Assembly: GCA_003049485.1 (NCBI GenBank)
Contig: PYST01000093.1
Span: 52,097-116,096, forward strand
Origin: Ophioceras dolichostomum
Lineage: Eukaryota > Ascomycota > Sordariomycetes > Magnaporthales > Ophioceraceae
Direction of reading: 5' to 3'
DNA: 64,000 nucleotides
Under the pieces are notes generated by a model. It had not been told where the DNA came from, searched no databases, and was given only the letters and a program-made list of their open reading frames with translations. The first letter of the stretch is position 1. Each line of letters starts with the position of its first letter. Positions 8,378 through 20,971 of the stretch are shown here, piece by piece. Position numbers and translations under genes: made by a program.

Positions 8378-11300
8378 GGCGGCATCCAGGCTGCCAGTAT
8401 TGGGAGGAGGGTAAAGAATAATAGGAGAATAGATGAGGTGGATGGATGGGACGGAGATGCGGGACAAAGGCAAAAAGGGCCCAGCAGAGAGCCAAAAGGG
8501 CCAAAAAGGACCAAAAGGATTTGCGTTGTGCGGTAGCACTATGCAAGCCAGCAAGGGACGTGGTATCAGTCGGGCGATGCGATGCGATGCGCGTACGCGG
8601 GGCTCTTCCCTCCTCCTTCTCGGTTCGATTTCTTCTGCGTCTTCTGCGTCTTCTGCGTCTTCTGTAGCTCCTTGTATCTCTATGCCCAGTTCTCTTCCTT
8701 CTTGGACTTGTGGCCCTCTCCAGTCAGCAGCAGCAACAGCGGCAGCGGCAGCTCCAACGGCACTGACGAGAGGGCGTCGACATGATTGATCCTGTATGTC
8801 TCAGTGGACGGCGCTCCGATCCACTGGCTGATGCATACCCTCTCTCTGTCTCGGTTGTCTCCTCCTGGATCCCTCGCTTTCCTGCCTTGGCGCGTGCCGA
8901 GCCGGAAGAAGCAGAGGGATCAGACACCAGAGACCGAGTCGAGACCCAGAGGACAGGACAGGATCAAGTGTCAATGGCAATGTCGAGCTTTGGTTTGAGA
9001 AAATGTGTGTGCGTGCTTGTGTATGTGTGTGTTGTCCCAATTCAATGTGGGTAGGCGTCTCGGAGCAAGATGAGGTGGACAACGGGATTTCCTTGCCTGA
9101 GTTCTTGGTTCTTGCTGGAGTGGAGCGGAGTGAGCGGCAGCTTCAAAAAAATCGGGGGGAGGGGTGTGTGGGTGTGAGAAAAGGGGCGGGGCAGGAGAAG
9201 TGGAGGAGAGGAGAAAAAAATATCTCCAAAAAAAATTAGGAAAATAAATTGACGTTCGCAGGTCCGTCCCCCTCCCCTCAGCGAGACATACTGGTTTTCA
9301 TTCGCTACTTTCTCTTTTTGTCTCGGCTAGGGCCAATCTCATGTCCTCTTTCTGGCCGATATCTCTCTCTTTGCTTGCCGTCTACATACCGAAAAGGGTG
9401 GAGATCAGAAAAATGGGCGACGTTGAGTGAGCTTGTTTAGCAACTGGATTTTGGTTCAAGATGCAGCCATCGCCATTGGTCGATTCGAGGCGATGCGAGC
9501 TGCAAGAAGTCGTGGCTGCTCTTCAAAGGGTCGATTCGGGGCGGTCCCGGCGTTGGAGGTTGGATGTTGGGGAAGATGGAGTGACAAGGGTCTGATTCGC
9601 TGCCGAAGTCGCTGCAGAAGTCCCTTTCTGCTGGGCGATTGCGCTGCTGTTGCATCTGGCAGATCAAGCGGGCGGTCGTCGGCGTCGGCAGGCGGGGCGT
9701 TCGTTCGCGTGGCATTGCCTAGTCTGAGACGACAGCAGCTCCAGCCAGCAATGGCCACGGCAGTGATCATGCTGGCTCGGTTCAGTTGTTGTGGTTGAGT
9801 TGATGATATGGACCTTCCCTCCGTGCTGAGGATTCTTTCTCCTTGCTCAGGATTTGCATACCTAGAGTGGACCATGTACAACTCACCTCGGGCTGAACTA
9901 AGCCGCCTGCTAGCCTGATAGCCTGCGAGCCTACCAGCCTACTAGCTCGTATTACGGATGTCGAGTCCATCTATCGTCCACGGACGTGCCGAGCACGATC
10001 AGATCACCAACGTCTACGTTGTATATCCGTGATAGCCCGGTTTCTCCAGGATGCTAGGGCTTCTCCCTCTCCCCAGACGCTGTGCCGTTTTTCCAAGCTG
10101 CCGGAGCTGCTGTGCTCTCTGCGCCAGCGGGGCGTCGTCTTGTCGACGTGTACATACATTACATGATTACATTTTACAGCAGCTGGTGGTGGCCCTCGAG
10201 GTGCGGCACACAACCTGAGTGGCACGCAGCCTGCAAGCCGCCAAGCATCTCACGGTACACAACGTGAGCTCTCACCACTGCCTGCCTCATTCGTGAACCC
10301 GCGTGTCCATTAGAGCTCTTCCTTCGATCCTCGGATAGCAGCATCGGCGAGTCCTGCTTGCTGCTCCAGTCGTGTCGTGTCGTGTCGTGCCGTCCGTCCC
10401 GTCGTTGTGGATTATTTCGCCCGATCAATGAGCTCCATCCAAGTGTCCGCTCTCCCATACGACTTAGACGCCACGTCCGTCTTTTTCTTGTAAAGTGTGG
10501 TATGGAGCGGGATTGCGAAATAGGTACCTCCCTACTATGTTCCCGTTCGAGTGGACACACACCACGCACACGCATTGTCATCACTCACTCGCATCCAAGA
10601 CACACAGCCAGCCAGAACGACGTCCACGCTTTCGCACGCGACTCGCATATATCGATCTATCTTTGGTTCATTGGCCATTGGGGAAAGAGGAGAGACCGAC
10701 AAAAAAAACGAAGCTCACATCTCACAACAGCACCAACGACACACAAAAATTCCGCTCTTTCGACTGCTCATCTCCCATCCCGTCCCTATGCAAACAGTTG
10801 ATTCGTCTTTGTGCTGGGGCAGCCCTGGAACCTGCAGCAATGTGCGTGTAACTGTCCCTTTGCCACCCCTCGATCCTGCACATCGAATCACTCCGTAAGA
10901 AAGGGGACACTGCGTCGTCGTTGTCCTGCGTATTGGGATCGATCGAGTCCCGGTCCCAGTCTCCGTCCGAGTCTCAGTCTCTCTTGCTCCACCGTTGGCT
11001 GGAGCCCCTGAAAATGAGACCCAGGATTGCTCCGTGGACCAGGCAGGGGCTGTCTCGCCTCGTTCTGAGGAAGACGAGCAAGCAAAGCTGGCAAGCAAAG
11101 CGGGCGCAACAACCTTGCCACGTATACTCGATGGTCGATGGACTGGCCATACATAACGTCGTGTAACCGCATTCTTGTCCGTTTCTTTTTCCATTTGCAC
11201 TATCATAGCAACATCCACAGAAATGCAAGAGGTCTTTGCCATACAGAAGCCCTCAAGACCAAAAGAACCCAAATAAAAACCGCCGGCTTGTCCCGTCCCG

Positions 11301-12176
11301 CTATTCACACCCTAGGAGGGCGAAATATTGCGCGAGAATAAAGAAGGAATAGAAAGAGCAGAACCAATACACCCAAACCACGAGAACCAAGGAATGGAGA
11401 AGGGCAAAGCAAAGAAAAAGAGAGTGACCAGAGGCAAGGGCAGCTGTAGAGGCGGTGGAGAGAAGGGTGTGCTGCCGTAGGCGGCGTGAGGACGAGGACG
11501 AAGCTCTCCCCCTGATCAAACCACAAAAAGCCAAAGATAGAACCGTGTCGTATGTGTAGAGAGACAGAAGGAAAGAAAAGGAAGGAGGAGATCTACTCTC
11601 ATCAGCGGGCGCCGAGTCTCGCAGCCATCCATCACTCTCTGCCCTCCTATCTCCCTACCTACCTACCTAAGGTATCCATGCCATACCATGCCGTTGATGG
11701 CGTTCATTCCCCTCCTCCAAAACAGCCACCAACTTCTCCGTCGCCCTAGTAGACTACCTCTTTCTCTTTCTCCTTCTTCCTCTACTTCCCTTTCCTCCTC
11801 CGTGATCCCCCCGCCTTCTCATCGCGATCAAGAGCGTCAGCAAGGTTCGCTCGTTCCAGTCGCCCACGCAGCGCACCAACCAACCTATCAGCTTCGGCAA
11901 AACTGGGGCGTTGCCCTCGGCCAGGACCTTCACGAGCCACGGCTGCTTGCCGAAAAAAAAAAAAAAAAAAAAAAAAAACCCCGGTGCAGAAACCGCCCCG
12001 TATTGTCTGTCGAACACCTCGGTCCGTCCAGAACATCGGCGTCGTCGGTCAATGCTTCCTCCGAGTTGTAGTCGAGGAATGTAGCCGTGCTGGAATGCCC
12101 CACCTGCAGCCTGCTCGCTCGCCGGCCTCGGCATCGGCCTTCCTTCCTAGCGGGCGCTGGTCCGCGGGCCACGAAG
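8378..12176. other. Long spacer between the disordered-protein gene and the PMP3-like gene
   Basis: I see no supportable gene in about 3.8 kb. Notable sequence includes a 9-bp tandem repeat TCTTCTGCG (three full units plus a partial, 8631-8664), GT-rich sequence near 9005-9035, a GTCGT pentamer run near 10371-10390, and a 26-base A homopolymer at 11953-11978. Open frames on the minus strand at 9456-9881 and 10715-11308 are short, lack protein-like composition and were not accepted. The part next to 8377 is the likely 5' UTR and promoter of the disordered-protein gene. Confidence 0.5.
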
Positions 12177-12816
12177 TTATTGGCCCTCCTGCCTGATCGT
12201 GCCGTATCCGCCCCCTCGCCCGCCGCCGCCGCCGCTCTGCACACGCTCGCTGTAGATGCCGGGGGCGCGGCGGCCGTCGACGAAGCCGCCCTCGCGGACC
12301 TGCTCACGGCGGTCGTAGTAGACGTATTCGATGTAGAAGGCATGGATGTGGCCCGGCAGACCGCTGTTAGAATGTAGGTAGGTTTTGTTAGCTTTTGATT
12401 TCTGTTACTCGGGGTAAGGTAGGCAGGTCTTCCTCTGAGGGGGCGGCGCCTCTGGGGACTGCTGCTGGGTTCGGGGGACGACAGGAGGACACCTGGGTCT
12501 CGGGGAAGATGTATCCAAGGGAGGAGGTTGGTAGGTTGGTAGGTTGTAGTAGATTTTGGGTTCTTTACCCTAGGATCGTGAAGCAGATGTTGATCAAGAG
12601 GTCGGCGCCGCAGCCTGCCACTATGAAGACGCCGGCGGGAGGCACTGTTGAAACAAGTTATTATTATCCAGGTTAGCGTTTGAGGTGGTCCAAAATGAAA
12701 CGAACATTGGCGGAAGATAAAATGTGTCAGAGAAGGAGAGGAGGAGAGGATAGGAGGGGGAAACGCGTACGGAGGATGGTGATGAGCACCAGGAAGACGG
12801 CCGAGACGACGCCCAT
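12177..12816 (-). CDS. PMP3: PMP3 / RCI2-type small hydrophobic membrane protein
   Basis: Three exons: 12816-12771, 12644-12569 and 12363-12177, which sum to 309 nt and encode 102 aa. Donors are GTACGC and GTAAAG; acceptors are AACAG and TAACAG. The N-terminal part matches the PMP3 (UPF0057) family closely: a first hydrophobic helix (VVSAVFLVLITILLPPAGVF), then GCGADLLINICFTILG, then LPGHIHAFYIEYVYYDRRE. These proteins have two membrane spans and sit in the plasma membrane, where yeast Pmp3 limits hyperpolarisation and cation leakage under salt stress. The family minimum is about 55 aa. Here a roughly 40-residue Gly/Arg-rich cytosolic tail follows the second span, as in many filamentous fungi. 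The short hydrophobic start and the spliced motifs make this call firm. Confidence 0.93.
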
Positions 12817-15800
12817 TTTCGCGGTGCGATGTGGAAGCTGTTGATGTTGATATGCTTTGTCTGTGACGCTTCTGCTGGTAGCAATGCACTGTATGCAGTC
12901 TGGCCTTCTGCAATCGAAAATTGAAGGATACGCTGGAAGATGGCAGATGCTCAATTCGCCGCCCGGGAGTTATGGAGGTGGTGGACGTATGAAAGCCGTT
13001 CGAGAGCTGCCTGAAGTTTTACTGCCGTCAATCGTTCTGGTTGGACTTAGGTTCCAGTTCTAGGGGTAGACCTCACTGACACATGTGAAACTGGAATTGA
13101 CGAAGAGAAGAACGAAGACAGAGAAAGAGAAGAAGAGCAGGCCAAACCCGAATGTTAACGTATGTCTACCCGTATACCTGATTGAAACTAATTGCGCAAG
13201 AACTAATGAACCATCCATCCCGCCTCCTCCTTGCTCGTGATGCTGGCCTGGGCTCGGGAAAGGTGGGATGTCATGTATGACGTAGGTCAGCAGGATCTAG
13301 TTCGCTGTCTTGCCGTGCCGTGCTGGCCGCGCACGTGCCCACGTCTGGTAACTTACGCGTCTTAAGCTCAGGCAAGCAGCAGCGTAGGAGTCGCCCTCCA
13401 GTCGCCTTCTTCTTCCTCTGATCTAGACCTTTTTTTTGGTTCGTCTGATAACTGGGTGATGCCAAGGAGGGGTTCAAGTTGTTCATTACCTGTCTTGTCT
13501 TGTCATGGCCGCTTCACTGGAGGCTTGGCATTGAAAAAGTTGAGCTCGGGTTTGGGTTTGGATCTGGGGAGAAGAAACGGCGCGGCTGTTCCCGAGGAAT
13601 AATGAAACATGACCTCCGGTATCGCTGATGGGCTTGTCTCATAAGGGTCTTCGAGCTGCGAACGATGAGTGTTTTCGGAAACTATAGCCGTTTGCCATGT
13701 TGAGAGCTGTTGAGAGCAGGTGGCACTATAGACAATGCGATAACTTAGCCAAGGAGAAAGATGCTTCCTTCGCTCGAGCCTCCTCTCTCGTGCTGTGCCG
13801 TCGCGAGATAATAATCTCTGGAATATATGTCGAGACCACATCCAGGTCACGACCAGGCCGACCGGTGTGCTGGCGGCTGGCTTGATCGGCTGTAAGGGGA
13901 TTCTAACTGCGACGGCCCCGGCCACAAGGAGAAATAAAAGAAAGAAACCGCGAAATTCATTTCATCAGGGTCGTCGGCTGGCCGGCGAGGCGCCAGTTGG
14001 ATCACCACCCGTTGTGAGGGAGCGAGGGGGCTGTGGTTGAAACGAAATTGCCGCTTCCCACCATCAACCAGAAGACGCGTTGGCTCGTCACCGTTTTATT
14101 AGGGGGGTTTTGCTTTTTGCAGCACACCTCCAGGCTGTTGGACCGGGCCTGGCGGTTTGTGGGCTGATTTTAGAACGCGCCACGGCGTGCTAGTGCTAGT
14201 GCGAGTGTGCCACAGCGTGGGGAAATATCCGTGCTAAGAGAGCTCTTATCGTAAACTGACATCACATCGAAAACGGCTTGCCGGAGGACAGGGCCTCGCC
14301 TATCTCGGAACTCTTTTCTTTGCGAACTTGCTTTTGTTTCCCCTGTCTTTCTTCACTTTGTTTTTTTTTACATATCTTTTTTCCCCTACCAAGCAGGAAG
14401 GATGGACGACTATTAAGACAGTGCAGATAACACACGCGCAGAGAGCAAGGAGGGATGGAGTTATGGAGTGATGGGAAAGCAAAAGTGTCAGAGCGTGCAT
14501 CTTCACAACTCCACTGGGCCGACAGACCGACCGACCGACCGACTGACTGGCCATCACAGTTCGCATATGATGATGGGGAGGATGATGCAGTGCGGGCCAA
14601 AAGGTAACGGCGGCAGGGTGCCGACCGAAGTTGCCGTCGCCACCAGAGATTCAGTTTTCTTTCTTTCCCATCCGGGATGTAATCGTCGCTGCTTAGTACA
14701 GCTGATAGTGATGAGAGAGGCTACCTAGGCGTTGAGCGTAAAGATACCGATGCAGCCGGCTAGCTGTCTCGCACCAGACACAGTTTGGTATGCCGAGCTC
14801 TCTTGTCCCCCTCCCGGTCCCATCTGTGATTTGTGCCTTCAGCGCGATGAGGAGGGGGAGGCGCCAGGCGGCCAAGGACGTGCAGGGAAGGAGGACGACG
14901 CTCGACATCCCGCGAATGAGAGGCGGTTTATTTTAAGCATGTGTCTGTACGAACGTGCAATATGTGTGCGTTTGTGCGCCTGGTTTGTTCCTGTGGTGTT
15001 GCGACTGTGGTGACTGGTGTGCTATGTAGCAGTAGCTCCCATGTCCGTTCTCCAGGGAGGGTTCGCAGACCAGTCGCCGTGAAGCAATGACTGAATTGAA
15101 GACCAAGCTGCAGCAAGCAAGGGTCAGCGAATCCGGAGATGATGGGTGTCTGTTTTTTTATTCCTCTTTCTCTCTCCACAGTTGTCTTGGCTTGGTTTGC
15201 TGAGGTTCGAGTCTACAACCATCTTGTCACACTCCTGCTGCTTTTTAATATATTTCCCGTCCGCCTTGACGTCTCGCTTGGGGTTTCCTGGGACGATGCA
15301 GCCGCCCGCCCGGAAGCAGTGGCACTGATGAGCTTGGCTGCTTGGATAACACTCTCGAGCAGTAATCGCTATTAGTTGTCAGCAGTCAGAAGTGAGATCA
15401 ACCCTTCCTTCTTCCTTTCGTGCTATATGTCCTACGGTTCGGAACATCTTGCGCCGCCTTCGCACAGCGAGCACGACGTTCAAGCCGGCCAAAAGTATAG
15501 GGGCGAATGCAATGATGACTTGTGTGCGTAGTCAAAACATGAGATAGGACTGATGAATCCCGAAGTGGTAACGGAATACTCGTCCTTGGATCCCCGGCTC
15601 GGCCCCCTCCCCCTTGCCTTCCTTTTGGAGGCAGGGAAGCTTGTTTCCCCCATTCGTTCTTACAATAGATGGGACTTGCATGTCTTGTTCTCTAACCCCT
15701 GAGAATTGCTGCCAACCCAGAAACCCAGCGCCGGTTTCTTACGGCCTGTGTATCAAACCTTGGGAGATATGTCGTAACCATGATGCCAGGGAGAAGCACA

Positions 15801-18607
15801 CAACCGCCCACTCCTGCACTGCAGCTATGCTTCTTTTCTGCGTCCAGTGAGTGGTGTTCCATTGTTCCGTGTGGTATCTCCCTCCTCTTTGCCAAGGCTG
15901 CTGGTTCCTTCTGCACAAGGATGCGGGGACAGAAGCACGGTCTGGCAGGGCCGGTCTCTCCCTCAGCCAAACAACCATCCATCATTGACAGCGAGCTCCA
16001 CGACCCTTGTCGACCTCTTCCCTTCTATTGTTCAGTCGAAGTCCTGTCCCACCATGGGAAATCAAAGGAAGGAGGGTGATCGCCACAGATAGAGCGATTG
16101 GTTATTCCCACGTCCAAACACGGGAATATAAATCAGGAGCAGAGGAGTCTTAGAAGTGCACTGCGCTGGGCCGTTTCGTCCCGGCTTTGACGTAACCGTA
16201 CATCGGAAGGGAAGACGGGGACGTGGGGGATTCTGCAACTGCGCCTGTCGGCGGCCTCGCCTCGCCGTGGTGATGCCGTGGGGACAGACTGAACATGTGG
16301 TCTCCCTGTGGTTCCCGTGCCCCATGTCCATTTACCACGCACGGGGCACGGAGGTGCTGCTGCTGGATTCTTCGAGGCTCATCATCATCCTGACTTTTTC
16401 ACTGAGTAATCCACCTCTTAAGGCAGGCAGCCGTCGTCATCTCAATGTCGGTATCCTCATCGACGGGAGTCCTCTGTAGACTGATGTATAGGTGGACGCC
16501 GTCCCAACAAGATACCACAGTAGGTACGGAGGCACTCTTGTGGGGTTTGTTCTGAGAAGGAGCAGAAAGCCAAGAACTTTGCTGAAGCTGATGAGGGTTC
16601 GATGCAAGGGAGCCATTGAGAAACGGCATGGATCCTTGACATCCCGCCGTGACGGAATGGAGCGCTGACCAGGATGGAGCTGCACTCCGCCGTTATTTTC
16701 CTGCTTGACCGCTTGGGAGTTAGCACGGAAGCACAGGAGTGCAGAGCACCACGCCCTTGAGCGCCCTGGAGAAAGGAGGAGTACCACAACAACTTCCCCC
16801 AAAAGTTCCTCTCTTCTTCAAGCTTTTCGCAGCCAGTAAACGGAGAAAAGCAAGGAGGCAATTGATAGTCGTCGCGGGTGCGGCGGCGTGCGTGGGCGTG
16901 GGGCAATTAACAGTTACTTGCTAACCTTCTGATGGACCCTCCTCCGCTGTTAGTGCACATGTACCGTTCAAATTTCCGCGTCGTCACTTTTTGGAGGTGG
17001 AGGACCTTCCTTGAAAAGCTGGACTGGGACAGCACCTGGTAGGTGATCCATTCTGAAAGCTCCAAGCTCTCTCCGCACTGAACCTTTTTCCTACCCGTCC
17101 CGTCAGAGTCAGCCCGAACCCGTCCCCCTCCATTCCTCCCTCATCGCTGGCCAGTAGCCATGGAATAAGGGATTCCCGTTTCTCTTTGCTGCCCCCTTTC
17201 CCCTCCTCGCCTGGAGCTAGCTCCAGTTAGTCCAGAGGTCAGTTTAGTCACCCCTATACTTTCAGGTACTTCAGGTGGCTTCCATCTCAGCTTCTAGAAG
17301 TTTCCCACCCGCGTCTCCCTAAACTTCCCAGGTTTTAGGCACCTTCCCTGCTTCGATTCAGGGCGGTTTGGCATCCTGACAGGGGAAATCTTGGTTTGAA
17401 CTTGAAAGCTCAAAAGAAGGGCGGGGCGCGGACGTTGTTGGCCGAAGAAATGGTCCAGTAGTTCCAGGGTCCTCCCTTTGGTTATCTTTTCGTTCTATTC
17501 CTCTGTCCAATTGTACCTAGCTCTTCATTCTTCCTCTCGTCTTCTAGGTGATGTGTTCCGTAAATGCTCCGTAGATGTCCCCCAAGAATCCGTGACCAGG
17601 GGCGGTAATTGGTAGCCGGTACCACTCGGCCGCCTTAATGCTTGCTTGCTCAGGGCCTTAATTTGGTACCTTGCCCAGGAGCCCAGGAGAAAAAGGGACC
17701 CATCGCCCTCGGCTCGGTTCCTGCTCAGTGGGCAGCGGGCAGTGGGCGGTGGGCACTTTCCCTCCTATCCGGTTCCACGCACGCCAAACCACCTGCCGTC
17801 ATTTTTTTCCCTTACCCTTCCTGTCGTCTCCCTTTTTTTTCCCTCTCACTCACCTTCCACCTCCACCACCACAACCACAACAGTGGCACCCTCCTCCTGG
17901 CCGTAAGTAATAGTCCCTTTTGCTTTTGCTCTCCCTTTTCTTCTCCTTTTCTCGCCTCCTTTTTTGTCTTTTCCCTTCCTTCGCCACCAACTCGCCTCTT
18001 GTAAACCGGCAAGCGTTGTGTGTTGCAAGTTGGACCGGACCCGGACTGCATTTCACCGAGTGCTCACCCAAAAGTACTCACCCTCCGCATCTGCTGTCAA
18101 CCTTTCTTTTCTTACCCCGAATTCCCGTTCCGTTCCAAAAAAAAAAAACCCAATCGCTCGTTCCCCCATTCCCTTGAACCCAAAATTTCCCCAAAGGCAA
18201 AAAAATAAAATAAAGGCAAGGCATATCACAGTCACATTGCCTTAGCTGCGGTCTGGAGCTAGCAGGCAGCTTTGAATTCTCGTTTTCCCTGTCGTGGCTG
18301 CAAGGTCCCGCTTTCCCACTGCGTGTTCTTCTTCCAGCTCTTCGGGTCTTGCTAACATTATCTGCCATTGTGGTTTGGCGTTTTTAGTCTCAGTCGTGGT
18401 TTCCTGTCGGTGCTTTGATTCTCCTCTTTTGTTTCCAACTTTTGCGTTTGTAAGCGTTGATCAGGGAGTCGCGAGCGAGGAACACGAACGCCCTTCCTTC
18501 CTTCCCTCCGTCTCGCTTTCTCTCGCTCTCTCTATCCCACTTCCTCCGTCCGAGACCCGCTACCCTCACTCTTCTACCTCCCGACGAAAACCTCAGCGAG
18601 ACGAAAA
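12817..18607. other. 5.8-kb spacer without a recognisable gene
   Basis: The left part is the promoter of the PMP3-like gene. The right part (about 17.1-18.6 kb) is pyrimidine-rich and likely the promoter and 5' UTR of the Nrp1-like gene, with several candidate leader introns. Between them, many short open frames occur on both strands (for example 13503-13925 and 16437-16906 minus, 15780-16079 plus), but none shows conserved motifs, biased codon use or plausible splicing. A lineage-specific gene or non-coding RNA could be hidden here. Confidence 0.4.
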
Positions 18608-20971
18608 ATGATGGCGGCCCAACCTACGAGCCCCTTTGCTATCGATAGATACGTCGTCATCCATGTCGCCACCACCTGCGACGAGCACGGGGTTTATGTA
18701 ACCAAAGACTCGGCCGAGGTGATAGAGCTTGGCTGGATTTTGCTCGACGCGAAGACGCTGGACGAGGTAAGAGCTTCCTTTTTTCAGCCCCGGGAAACGC
18801 GGCAGCAGTCCGAAGGAATCTTTTCTGTGCTTCTGTGCTGGCAGGCACGTACGTGGCGGTGTCTAACTTGGAGCTTCCCTCCACCTGTTTTATTACAGCT
18901 GCACCGTGAGAGCGTTCTGGTCAAGCCGCTCAACACTCCTATTACTCCCCTGTGCAGTAAGTCACCCCCTCGTATCAATTCCGAGATTCAATTCCATACC
19001 TCCCCTCTCGGCTCCTCTCATTTCTGTCTATCCGTCTCTATCCGTGGAAGGTGCAGGTGGTGGTGGGGGGAGATGAGGAAGGGCCGGACACGAGCTGGAA
19101 ATTTGCCCCGAACTTTGCCAACCTAGCCAACCTTACTGACCCGGTCTTACATCGTGGATGTCGTGGCGTCATACAGCGAGCTTGACCACACTCACTTGGG
19201 ACCAGGTCCGCAATGCCGGTACCTTCCGCGACGCCATCAACCGCTTCGACGCGTTCGCGTCCGAATACTTAACATCCCAGAACCTCGACTTCGTGTTCGT
19301 GACCCTGGAGGCCTGGGACCTTCGGGTCCAGCTCCCCCGCGAGGCCCGCGACAAGGCCGTCGTCCTGCCGCCCTACCTGCAGCACTCGCGCACCTTCGAC
19401 CTGCGGACCGAATACCAACGATGGCAACAGCACCATCCGGAGTCCTTGCCGTTTGGGCCGTCGTCGCTGGCCAACATCTGCGCCGCCTTAGAGGTCGAGG
19501 CCGTCCAATCCTCAGCCCCTATTAAGCATAACTTGCCCTTCCACCTGCAGGCGCTCGCCCCCGCGTCTCCCCGCCGCGCCATGGAGGAGGCAGTCACGCT
19601 GGCCCGGGTCCTCCGCGGCCTGATCCGCAAGTCCCAACCCCTCCAGGACCACCCCGATGTCCTGACCCGCCCGCTGGACGCCCGCGCGGACGTCCGGGCC
19701 TTCCTCTCGGAGCGCAGCAAGGTCCTCCACATGTCCGGCCTGCCGCACGACACCACCCAGTCGGAGCTGGAGAGCTGGTTCACGCAGTTCGGCGGTCGCC
19801 CCATTGCGTTCTGGACCCTCCGCACACCCGAGCAGCACAAGCCGACCGGCACCGGCTTCGCTGTTTTCTCGTCGCACGAAGAGGTATGTCTCGGTTGCCG
19901 TTGGCCCGTGGTCGGCCGTCCGATGTTCCGGTGTCTTGTTGTCTTGGCGCTCCTTGAACTGACAACCCCCCTCTTCTACTTTGCTATGCTTGCTAGGCCG
20001 CTGAGAGCCTTTGCATGAACGGTCGTGCCCTTAACGAGAAGGCCATCGAGGTGTCTCCGTCTTCCAGCCGTGTCCTTGACCGTGCCGCCGAGATCCTCAC
20101 GCCGTTCCCGCCGAGCAAGAACCGACCACGCCCCGGCGACTGGACGTGCCCGTCCTGCGGCTTCTCCAACTTCCAGCGTCGCACAGCGTGCTTCCGCTGC
20201 TCATTCCCAGCCGTCAGCACCGGACCGACCGGAGACATGGGCTACGGCTACGGCGGCGGCTACGGCCCGCCGACCATGATGGGACCCCCTCCCCAGCACG
20301 TCGGCCACCACGGCCCGATGCACGGCGTCGGCTCCCGCAGCGGCGTCGTCCCCTTCCGCGCCGGCGACTGGAAGTGCGGCAACGAGATCTGCGGCTACCA
20401 CAACTTCGCCAAGAACGTCTGCTGTCTGCGCTGCGGCGCCAGCCGCGCTACTGCCGCGGTTGTCGGCGACTCAGGCTACCCCTCGCCGATGGATGCGCCC
20501 TCCAGCTACGGGATGGGCCAGGGCTCGATGGGCGGCGGCGGTGGTGGTCCCGGTGGCCCCTTCGCAGCCGGAGGCGGTTCCGGCGGATTCCCGTCTGGAG
20601 GCGGTGGCTACGGACAGCACTTCGGCGGTCCCCCCAGCACGTACGCCCTGCCGTCTGGTCTGGGTGGTGGACCTGGCGCCGGCGCGGCCGCGGCTGCTGC
20701 GGCTGCTGGCGGCTACCCGTCGCTCAACACCCATTTCGGCCCGGCTCCGAGCGCCCACTCTGCCGGCCCCTTCGATAGCCGTGCTGCCGAGGCGGCTTTC
20801 CAGTCGGCGACTAACGGACCCGCCTCTGCCGGCCCGTCGAACTTCTACGGCCAGGGCGAGAACGATCCCTTCGCCTTCCTGTCCACCGGCATCGGTGGCC
20901 TCACCGTCAGCGGCGGCGATGCTCGCCAGAATGGCGGTGCGGGTGCTCCCCCGAGCAAGTCCCCGGCCTAA
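18608..20971 (+). CDS. NRP1: Nrp1-like RNA-binding protein (pseudo-exonuclease, RRM, two RanBP2 zinc fingers)
   Basis: Four exons: 18608-18766, 18899-18956, 19177-19883 and 19997-20971, giving 632 aa. Residues 10 to about 230 resemble an RNase T/DEDD exonuclease fold. The first motif reads VVIHVATTC where active enzymes have an Asp-x-Glu, so the domain is probably not catalytic; WDLR of a later motif is kept. An RRM follows at about residues 250-335 (RNP2 VLHMSGL, RNP1 GTGFAVFS). Two RanBP2-type zinc fingers come next, GDWTCPSCGFSN...CFRC near residue 354 and GDWKCGNEICGYHN...CLRC near 431. The tail is Gly/Ala/Ser/Pro-rich. This order matches yeast Nrp1, a protein of stress granules. The acting site is presumably cytoplasmic mRNP. 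The second ATG at 18611 is equally possible as start. Confidence 0.9.

Noticed and set aside
9456..9881. 141-codon minus-strand open frame
   Set aside because: No recognisable motif, overlapped by an equally long plus-strand frame, no splice partner.
10715..11308. 197-codon minus-strand open frame
   Set aside because: Ser/Thr/Arg/Glu repeats from simple sequence, no domain, mixed codon bias.
11930..12913. 327-codon minus-strand open frame over the PMP3 locus
   Set aside because: It reads through the introns in another phase; splicing three exons gives the exact PMP3 signature instead.
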